Source of the DNA: Sternotherus odoratus
Lineage: Eukaryota; Chordata; Testudines; Kinosternidae
Direction of reading: 5' to 3'
Length of the DNA: 64,000 nt
NCBI GenBank assembly: GCA_032164245.1
Contig: JAVMKO010000001.1
Span: 162,431,434-162,495,433, forward strand
The notes beneath the pieces were generated by a model. That model was not told where the DNA came from, made no database searches, and saw only the letters and a program-made list of their open reading frames with translations. Both the position numbers and the translations under genes were made by a program. Position 1 is the first letter of the stretch; every line of letters begins with the position of its first letter. Shown here one piece after another: positions 55,564 to 64,000 of this stretch.

Positions 55564-58394
55564 CTAAAAGAGTGTTAAAAAAAGTTTAAAGTAACCAATT
55601 ACTAAAGACATAAATATGTTTGCTTTATATAGCATTTACTTTCCTACATTACTGTGAGAATTAATTATATAGAACTTGATCCTGGCCCTAATGAACTCAG
55701 TGGGAATTTTCCTAGTGGCATCATCCCTTTCATGTATGCACAGTACTTTGCTAATGATATGCCGTAAGCATTATTAGAATAGTATGAAAGAATTCAACAG
55801 GGACACAACATCTGGAATACCACGTACTTCAGATCAGCTCAGTAACTCAAAGATTGATGTACCACACTGATGTTTTGAGGCTAAGCTCATGAATGTGGCT
55901 GAAGATAGAAACTAAAGAGAACAGAACATAAGGCAACTGGCTATGCGCCAAGAAACCATTCGCACAAAGAAGACATTCAAAGGAGGGACAAGGGCTCGGT
56001 TCTGCAGACACTGATTCATTGGCTTCAATTAGATTACTCACATGCTCAGAATTAAGCATCCACTTAAGTTCTTTGATGGATCAGGCAAGCATGTTCAGTG
56101 GCCTGCAGGAAGCTCAAAAGAGCATCCCATAATGAAGGTATTACATGGACCAGCACTGCTCCATGAGAACATATCCTTCAATTTAAGGTTAGTCCTTCCT
56201 TAATGATTCAAGTGGTAGCAGCACAAAACATAGTGCATCTTTTTTTTAATTAATAAGCAAGTTTCCTTTTAAAAAGATTTCTAGCACAAGATTGCTTAAA
56301 GAATGCACATTTTTCAAGGCCCAATATATTATATATACACATACATGCACACACACACAGAGACACTCTCTCTACGTGAAAGGCACCCAATGAATATTTG
56401 GTTATAACTTGTACCCCAGTTCAGTTAATGCATATATGTATACAAACTGGAATATATAGGTTATTAACTGGGATATAAAAGTTATTACCTCCATATTCAC
56501 AGGAAGGATGTTTTATTTTTGGGATGGTCATTGTAGTTGCTTTCAGTGCTCAGCTGTAGCAAATGCATTTAACTCAGATTGAGCCATTTGAATTCTTACA
56601 CGGTCATGGTGTGGCTGAGATGGCCTAATGGATATTTTAGCTCTCTAATTTTTGTGATTCAGGATTAGGTTTATTCTCCAGGTGAACCCAGATACTGGCT
56701 GAGGAACAGAGATCTGTCAAAATGACTGCTCTCTTCTCAAAGAGACTTATTAAGAAAACTTCCCTACAAACAGCTGCATACACACACATTTCTGTTCAAA
56801 CATACAAAAGGAGAAATGTTAACATTTTCAGCTCCTAAATATATGCTGGGATTTTTTGTTGTTGTTTTTCTTAAAAATAAAGTATTTAATTTTCAGAAAA
56901 TGCTCTGGTTACATTACAGCAGTAGGTGGCAGAAGCTTGCCCATCCCTGCATTATAGAATGAAACATTACTGCCCGAGGATTGATCCTGCCAGGTACTGT
57001 GCACCTCCCCCGAGCTATCCTGTCAGGAGCAGAGGCCTCCCAGCACCTTGCAGAGTAAGTTCCTAGAGACTACTGCTGCACGTTATGGGCCCAATCTTTG
57101 GTCCTTGTGACCTGTTCTCAACACAGGACCCAAGGTGGGGCAAAAGTGGTTTCCCATCACCTATTTGTTCTCCCAGTACTTAGGGCTGTCTGGCATCAGT
57201 CTTGCCTCCAATACATATTGGAGCAATCTTAGGGCCACTCGAATATATACTAGCTCCCAAAGGACTGACATGAGCTGGGGATCGTAAGAGGAATTCCAGC
57301 CATGCTCCGTCTCTCTCTCCATACCCCGTAGCTCAGTGCTTTACAGGGTCAGGCTCCTAGTAGCTGTTCAAATACACTCTTTTTTTCGTGTAATATGAAT
57401 ACTTGACTATAATTTTTACTACATCATTTATACCAATTATATGCTTTCACATAATTAAACTCTCAAATGGTGTACTGTACTCTCAGGAGAAATAAGACTA
57501 AATACAAGCACTGTTTCATGTTTAGTTTATTTATTGATTATATGTAGATGACTTTACAATATACGAATCAAACTGTACACTAGTAGCAAAATAGAGACTC
57601 TTACTAACATGGCCTCTTATACTTTGCATAATCGTCTATTACCAAAAGTTATTATGGCTGTTAATGAACTGGGGAAGAGGCAGATTGAGAAAAAATGCTC
57701 TGTATTTGGTAACATCAGTTACAAAGTTTACGAGAGGTTCCTGACTACATCAAAAGACAACCAAGAGACACTGCTCAAAAGAAAAACAAAAACCCCACCT
57801 TTCTAGGATTAATATAACCTGTGTCTCGCAGAACTATTTCAAAATAAGTTACAAATTATAAACTGGCTATTAGTCAAACCCAATAAAGCAGGAGTTGCAA
57901 AGCTTCTTGCTCCTTTTACATACATTTTAATAACACTAAAAATGAATCCAATAAAACAATCCACTAACATTTCTCCCATAAATAGAGAAGATGACTCTAA
58001 TGTTAGACTAATCAGTAATATGAATTCAGTGCAGGAGAAAGTTACTGTTGTAAAAGCCTTGGAAATTGAAGTCCTCCATAAACAGGATAGGCATAGTACA
58101 GGCAACAGTAGTGCAAGTTACCCTAAATTTGCTTGTCAGTGTTGTTTTCCCCAGACCTGGAAGAACCAGCTCTAGGTTGAGAGAGTAATTCAATTTCCAA
58201 ACCCAGTCAGTTGCTGCCTTCTCTTACTGAGATCGCTACAGAAATTCCAACTGTAAATTTCTACATGCATCTGGGTACATCAGAAGCTATCTGGAGACAT
58301 CAAGTTAGGTGATCGTTTGAGTTACTGATGTCTTTTGATCACTTCAGGTAGCATTAATAACAATCAATTTCAGGCAGTGCCTTCAGATATATAC
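55564..58394. other. GART intron after the last GARS exon
   Basis: Long intron that separates GARS from AIRS exons. Apart from the candidate intronic polyadenylation signal at 57526-57535 no feature was recognised. Short CA and TA runs occur near 56330. Confidence 0.5.
57526..57535 (-). promoter_or_regulatory. Candidate intronic polyadenylation signal for GARS-only mRNA
   Basis: On the minus strand this reads aataaataaa, two overlapping canonical signals, about 860 nt into the intron that follows the last GARS exon. Retained-intron translation would stop about eight codons past the exon. In other vertebrates GART makes a GARS-only transcript by polyadenylation within this intron. Assigning the role to this site is inference. 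Confidence 0.4.
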
Positions 58395-58626
58395 CTGGAA
58401 TTGCTGAGAAAAGCTATAGCCCGATAACCAATGTCCTTTCTGTAAATGGCACCCTTGAACTGTATGGCTGCTACTCCTTTGTTGGCTTCTTCCAGTGCTG
58501 ACATCAGATCCTCCTTGATAGCCGTGACTGTAAGGACTCTTCCACCATTAGTTACCACTTTGCCATCCTTTATTGCCGTGCCTGCATGGAACACCTCCAG
58601 TCCTAGTTCTTTAGCCGTAGAAAATC
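58395..58626 (-). CDS. GART: GART exon (GARS C-terminal domain, end of GARS)
   Basis: Reads KELGLEVFHAGTA, NGGRVLTVTAIKEDL and GAIYRKDIGYRAIAFL, the PurD C-terminal domain, ending SNSR across the junction. The donor is gtatat. If the intron is retained, the frame stops after about eight more codons (YISEGTA then TGA). This fits the known GARS-only isoform that vertebrates make by intronic polyadenylation in this intron. Confidence 0.95.
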
Positions 58627-58944
58627 CTGTAATATTTTACAATATAAGTATAAAGAATCAGTCACTTAACATACCTTAATCCCTAATTATTAATTATTTG
58701 TATTCCCGTAGTCCCTAGGAGCCCCAATCAAGGATCAAGATTGTGCAGGCCCACATAACCACTCTGGTAACTAAATACATATAAAGAAGCTAAATTCTGT
58801 GGACAGACAAATGTGTTAGCTAAATGCCCTGGGACATGGAAGGAGGCTCTTAGCTGAGACATCTGCTTATAGATTTAATTTTAAGTTGTATTTTGCATTA
58901 CTCTACTCTTAGTTATGACCGTGAGTGACCAATATAGATCAGCA

Positions 58945-59735
58945 TGTCACTGGGTAGGTACACCCCGCCAAGGGGTGTCGGGTCACATGTGGTCCGAAAG
59001 CAGGGAAAAGGCTGTAGTGCAGCCAGTTAGTTATACGAATGATCTTTACTATGGCTGTGGTAACTTGGCATCTAGTGGCTGGCATCAATAGGGTGGCCCT
59101 TCTAGTTGGGGCAGCATGGTCTAATGGCCAGTCAGTAAATGGCCCTTCTACAAGGGCAGTGTGGCCCAATGGCCAGATTCAGCAAACAGTCCTTCTACAC
59201 AGAGCAGAAGGACGCAATGGCCAGAGTCAGCGTAGTAGCCCACCTCTGAGAGACTGCACGGCCTATTGGCCCACTGAGGAAGTGGGGGGCCACTCAGGGG
59301 ACATGGCACTCCAGGTAATGGGACTTGCACCCTCCCTGCTCCTCCGAGTCCCAGCCCAGGACCTGTCGGTGGTGGGAGTGCTCACCAATGAGTCAGCGGG
59401 GATCCTCCCGAAACACACTGATTGGTTCCCCGGTTCGCTCACTGTCGAAAAGTTCATGTTCTCTGGGCTGCTTCTTACCATTTCCCCCTCGTTAAAGCTC
59501 CCCGGTTCCTCTGGGGTCTTTAAGTGGTCAGGCTCCCACCGGTGCAGCCCCTTCTCAGGGCTTGTTGGGCAGCCTGGAGTCTGTCTGGCACTCTGCAAGC
59601 CCAGGCCCCACAGTCGGGGTCTGTAGCAACTCCCAAGAAAGAGCTGGCAGCCTGCGGCCTTCCACTCCAGCAGCCTGCCTGGGCTGCTATCTTTCATACG
59701 CTGGGGCTGGTGCCGGGCAGGCACGCCCCATCACA
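58945..59735 (-). mobile_element. Possible solo LTR or LTR-like element
   Basis: On the minus strand it would start TGTGATGGGGCG and end CCCAGTGACA, with near-duplicated cagca/cagcg at the flanks. It contains tandem-like blocks with ggcccttcta and caatggccag at 59094-59215. No clear TATA or polyadenylation signal was found. Confidence 0.35.
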
Positions 59736-60089
59736 CAGCGCCAAAACAACAGCGGACAGTGATGAATGTACTACTATTCTCAGGTTTCCAAGCACCTCAA
59801 CAGCATATTCCATATTTAAGAAACATAGGACCATAAAAAGAGGATGTTGTGAGTGGGAAATGCTGCAATTCTGGCCACAATGCTTATAGTATGAGAGTAA
59901 AGTATCAGTTTCCCTCCCCAGTCTGAACTGGATATGAAAGGAAGGACATTCTAATGAAAGCTAAAAATCTAACTTGGGGTGTGTGTGTGTGTTTAAAATT
60001 CAGTTGACGCAGAGCCATCATTTGTGTAGTTTCCAAACCTCTAGATTACATAAATTAAACTGTACAAAACATACTCCTAATGTCTTTAC

Positions 60090-60258
60090 CTGTTATTTCC
60101 AAGCCTTTGGCATAGTTTCCTGGATAACCTTCACTAGCCATGACCACAGTCGTGGCTGCACTGTCTTCAGACCAAACAGGCATAGAGCTAGACAGCTTTC
60201 CATTGATCGTTGCTTGTATAACTTCATACAAATCACTCTTCAATAGCGGAAGAATTAC
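60090..60258 (-). CDS. GART: GART exon (GARS domain)
   Basis: Reads VILPLLKSDLYEVIQATING, later VVMASEGYPGNYAKGLEITG, the start of the C-terminal domain of GARS. The acceptor is tttgtag and the donor is gtaaag in phase 1. A non-autonomous DIRS derivative begins only about 100 nt upstream of this acceptor in the preceding intron. Confidence 0.95.
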
Positions 60259-60357
60259 CTACAAAAATGTAGACAAGTAAAAAAGACCCAAAGGTTGAAT
60301 TAAGTCCCAAATTTAGACTTCTTAAGAACATACGTTTTAGAGAGTTACCTTTTCCGT

Positions 60358-62002
60358 AACTGGTGTTTTTCAAGGTGTGTTGCTCATGTCCATTCAACTT
60401 AGATGTGTGTGTTTGCCACATGCATCAGTGCCGGAAATTTTTCCCTCCGCAGTATCCATAGGGGACCAGGTCTGGCACCCCCTGGAGTGGCGCCCATATG
60501 CCGTGGTATATAAGGAGTTGGCGGTTCCCCCCCTCCCCCTCAGTTGGGTGCCGGTCACTCCACCTAGACTCTGATCTGGAGCAGGGTCTTAAGGACCGGT
60601 GGCGCTCGGATCTGTGATGGCTTGTAGCCAGCAATCTAGGTCTTATGCTTCACAAACAGTACAGGGATGAGGAGCGGGACCAGGAGTCGGAATGGGCCCT
60701 GGTTGGGAAGCGCCCACACGTGGTGATGTCCTCTTAGGGAACGGCAATGGTTCGAGGAATGGGGACATCGATCCCTCGATGGGTCTCTGGAGCGATTCTG
60801 CGGTCTCGGAGATGCTGAGACTGGTACTCCTGCTGGGGGGGGGGGGGGAGGGGGGGGTGCCAGGACTCCAAAGATCTGCACCTGGTGGCTGGTGAGCTGT
60901 GTCTTGAGCCTTTCTGCCCGTGCCCAAGGTCTGGGGACCGAATGGGGCTGCACTGCACCTGCCTTTCGCGGTCAGATGCGTGGCGGCTGCGGGAGGGAGA
61001 ACACTGACAGGACAGTCCCCACAACGGGGAACGGTGCCGCTGAGGTGGGAACCAAAGTGGTCTGAACGCGAGTTTACGCCATGACTGGGGAATCGGAGCA
61101 GCAGTCTGGGCAGCACCGGGAGGGACATTATTTCCTGTGCCACCTGCACGGCCTCTGGCATGGATGGCACTCAGAGCTGACTGAGGTCTCTGCCGCTATC
61201 CAGGTTAGCTGGTGGGGAGCAGGTTGGGCTACATCACTTCACTGGAGCTTGGGACCGAGATCCCAACGTGGTGAAGAGTTGCCCAGCATGGGACGCTGCT
61301 CAAACTCAGTCTTATCCCTTCCCTTGCGGGAGGTTGGAAACTGGCCTCACACTGCCTTCTTGGGTCGGAGCCATGGACGCGGACCGGCGCTGGCAATGGA
61401 CAGTCCCGGTGGGGCGCTGCGTCCCAAAGTCACAGTACTCAGCACTGAGTCGGAGCATTGCTCCCGTGCTGGGGTGAGAGTCGACTCCATAAAGGAGCAC
61501 TCAAACGAATAGCATGCGCCTTGCAAATTTTGCACTTCTCACTAATGTGTCCTAGGCCCAAGCAACACAGATTCAACTGCTGTGTGGGCCACTAATAGGC
61601 ATGGGCCTTTTGCAGAGATCACAGGCCTTAAAGCCTGCCCATCCCGAGGCAAAGTCCCATTTGGGACCTATGAAGTCTCTAACTACGGCTAAGGGATTTA
61701 TAAACACTAACAGAAAACTATGTACACTATAATACTAGAGATAACTAGTTTGTACGAATGAGCAGCAATAGCACTAGCTGAAGCAGCAACAGTTCCAGCA
61801 ACGTCACTGGTGGCAAGAAGGAACTGAGTGGGGGGAACCAGCGATGCCCTCTATACTGCATCATGTACATGCCACTCCAAGGGGTGCTGGAGCTGGTCCC
61901 CTAAGCATACCCCTGAGGGAAAAACTTCTGGCACCAGTGCATGTTGTGAGCACTCACATCTAAGTTGAATGGACATGAGCAAGAACTCAAAGAACAACTT
62001 AA
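60358..62002 (+). mobile_element. Non-autonomous DIRS derivative
   Basis: The left end has gtgtgttgctcatgtccatt and the right end has aatggacatgagcaagaact, inverted repeats of about 200 bp diverged from those of the intact DIRS. Shared blocks include cccctggagtggcgcccata and its inverse near 61870. The 1.2 kb interior has no RT or recombinase similarity that I can see. It is in a GART intron, antisense to the gene. Confidence 0.75.
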
Positions 62003-62516
62003 AGCTTAACAGAGAAATTCCGAATAAATATTTAACAAAGTAAACACTCCCCTGAAGTGTTTGCTTCTCAAAACATTGTGCCTAAGAACCAGAAAATGCA
62101 ACTAACTAGAGACTGAATGTGAACAAGAGTGAAAGTGGCTGGTCTATTTATGTCCTCCATATGGAGTGAAATGTAATTGAACAAACCATATTAATGGTGA
62201 ACTCTAAATTACTACAAATAATATTTTTTAACTCTAAGAAAATCTATTTATAAAATAAGGCAAATCCTTACTTTGGTGACCAGCCACTCATAAGTAAAGC
62301 CAAAGGGAATGCTTATATATCTTACCAACAATGTGAATAAAGGGTTCACAATCTACTCCTACATAACATTTAACCTGACAGTATCTCTTCAAAAGTTTAA
62401 TACTGTAATATAAATTAAAATCCCTTCTAAAGACTCATTTCTTATGTAATGAAGATATATGATGCCTAAAACAGAAAATAAAGAAAGCAAACTTTAAGGT
62501 ACGCCATTCTCTAGAT

Positions 62517-63072
62517 CAGCGTCGGCAAACGTTTTGGCCTGGAGGCCACATCTGGGTTCCAAAACTGTATGGAGGGCTGGGTAGGGAAGGCTGTGCCCCC
62601 CCCCCTCCCACTTCCTGACTGCCCCCCTCAGAATCTCCGACCCATGCAACTCCACCTGCTCCTTGTCCCCTGACTGCCCCCTCCCAGGACTCTCAGCCCC
62701 TAACTGCCCCCCCGGGACTCCACCCAACCCCCCCAGCTCCCTGTCCACAGACTCCCCACTGGGACCCCCTGCCCCTTATCCAACCCCCCCGTTCCCCAGC
62801 CCCTTACCATGCTGCTCAGAATACCAGGCTTGGCAGCTGTGCTGCCTGGACGGAGCCACCCATGCCACTGCGCAGTGTAGAACATTGGGGCAGGCCAGCA
62901 GCTCTCATAGCTGTGCTGCCCGGCAGGAGCTCGCAGCCACACCGCCCAGAGCACTGGTGGCACGGCGAGCTGAGGCTGTGGGGGAGGAGGGTGGGCAGGG
63001 GAGAGGCCAGGGGCTAGCCTCCCTGGCTGGGCAGGACAGTGCCATGGGCCAGATGTAGTTTGCCTACCTCTG
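62517..63072. mobile_element. hAT-type MITE
   Basis: Ends cagcgtcggcaaacg and agtttgcctacctctg are inverted, flanked by a perfect 8-bp duplication ctctagat (62509-62516 and 63073-63080). The core is C-rich. Confidence 0.85.
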
Positions 63073-63360
63073 CTCTAGATCATAAGCTGCATAGGTCTGG
63101 GACTTAACTCTGTAGTTTGTTCAGCACGGACAACTTTTTTGGCACATAAACACATAGTAATTAATAATGGGGGGAAAATACTAATCTAACACGGCTTTGA
63201 AGGAAATTGCTCTATAAAACTCAAAATCTAACTTTTCTTTTTAAATCTTAAAACAATTAGCATCAGATCTTTGGTTAAGTTTTCCCTATTTATAACCAGT
63301 GCAAACAAAGAAGCCTGGGTAAAAGTGTGATTTTTTTTCCATACTGTTGAACTATTTTCA

Positions 63361-63510
<150 letters not shown>

Positions 63511-63631
63511 TTAAAACTGTTTGTAATGAATGTTGCATTTGCAACGCTATTATTATGGAGCTGCCAGACCATGTTTACTTTAAACCTTAATTTCAAACAA
63601 ACATTTATTTGCATCTGCTGTTCTTTTAATC

Positions 63632-63944
63632 CATTGCTCCTCAAACTTGTTGGTTCGGTGACCCCTTTTTGCTCTGCCACGTCCTTTCGCGTCCCGGGTA
63701 TGTCCGCTGAAATGCTGCCGAACTGAACTCTTCCGGTTTCGGCGGCATTTCAGTGGGCACACAGCGTTCGTCTCTATGTCCGCTGAAATGCCGCTGATAG
63801 CGGAAGCTTGCACTTCGGCGGACTCGCTCGCATGTTTGGAGCTTCAGCCGAAATGCCGCCAAAGGCGTCGGCAGCTCGCAACCCCTGTGGAATCGGCCCG
63901 CGACCCCCCTGGGGGGGTTGCGACCTCCAGTTTGAGAACCACTG
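63632..63944. mobile_element. hAT-type MITE, relative of 34123-34402
   Basis: Ends cattgctcctcaaactt and agtttgagaaccactg are inverted. The core repeats gctgaaatgccgc blocks as in the MITE at 34123. The flanking 8 bp do not match, so the insertion edge has decayed or moved. Confidence 0.65.
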
Positions 63945-64000
63945 ATGTATATGAATCCTAATTCTCACTCAGTCCTCAAGGAGAGACCTCAAGAAGGAGA

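Noticed and set aside
59039..59626. 195-codon frame
   Set aside because: Lies within a probable LTR-like element, with no family similarity and an open antisense frame.

Overview
The window looks like vertebrate nuclear DNA from a reptile, most likely a turtle. The support is multi-exon genes with long introns and GT/AG splice sites, CR1 LINEs, a structurally complete DIRS-type tyrosine-recombinase retrotransposon, many hAT-type elements with 8-bp target-site duplications, and a tRNA-headed SINE with a CR1-like tail. The species call is inference from repeat content.

The host content is two paralogous copies of one gene, GART, arranged tail to tail. GART is the trifunctional purine-synthesis enzyme GARS-AIRS-GARFT. 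The minus-strand copy (63455 down to 33671) has 14 exons in the window. They cover the end of the GARS domain, all of AIRS and all of GARFT, and the family motifs I can recognise are intact. The plus-strand copy (1 to 25166) starts inside AIRS at the window edge and has 10 exons through the end of GARFT. Seven of the nine fully visible shared exons have exactly the same length in both copies (199, 252, 153, 204, 131, 142 and 116 bp), with the same phases. The pair is therefore an intron-containing DNA duplication, not a retrocopy.

The most interesting signal is in the plus copy. All ten exons stay open, sum to a whole number of codons and keep GT/AG junctions. Yet at least eight otherwise near-invariant motif positions are changed, including the positions of the catalytic His and catalytic Asp of GARFT and several PurM signatures of AIRS. 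It also reads past the normal stop into a 19-residue longer tail. It could be a pseudoenzyme or a young unitary pseudogene beside a working GART.

The rest is mobile DNA. An intact DIRS element (about 4870-10905) sits just inside a plus-copy intron. A hAT element with a nearly intact transposase (13610-15926) and a CR1 (19870-21845) lie in later plus-copy introns. An old DIRS remnant, itself interrupted, fills much of the 8.5 kb between the two stop codons. The minus-copy introns hold a nested hAT-in-hAT-plus-CR1 block (47819-49320), a non-autonomous DIRS derivative (60358-62002), several MITEs, a SINE and a probable solo LTR. No tRNA or rRNA gene, CRISPR array or bacterial feature was seen.
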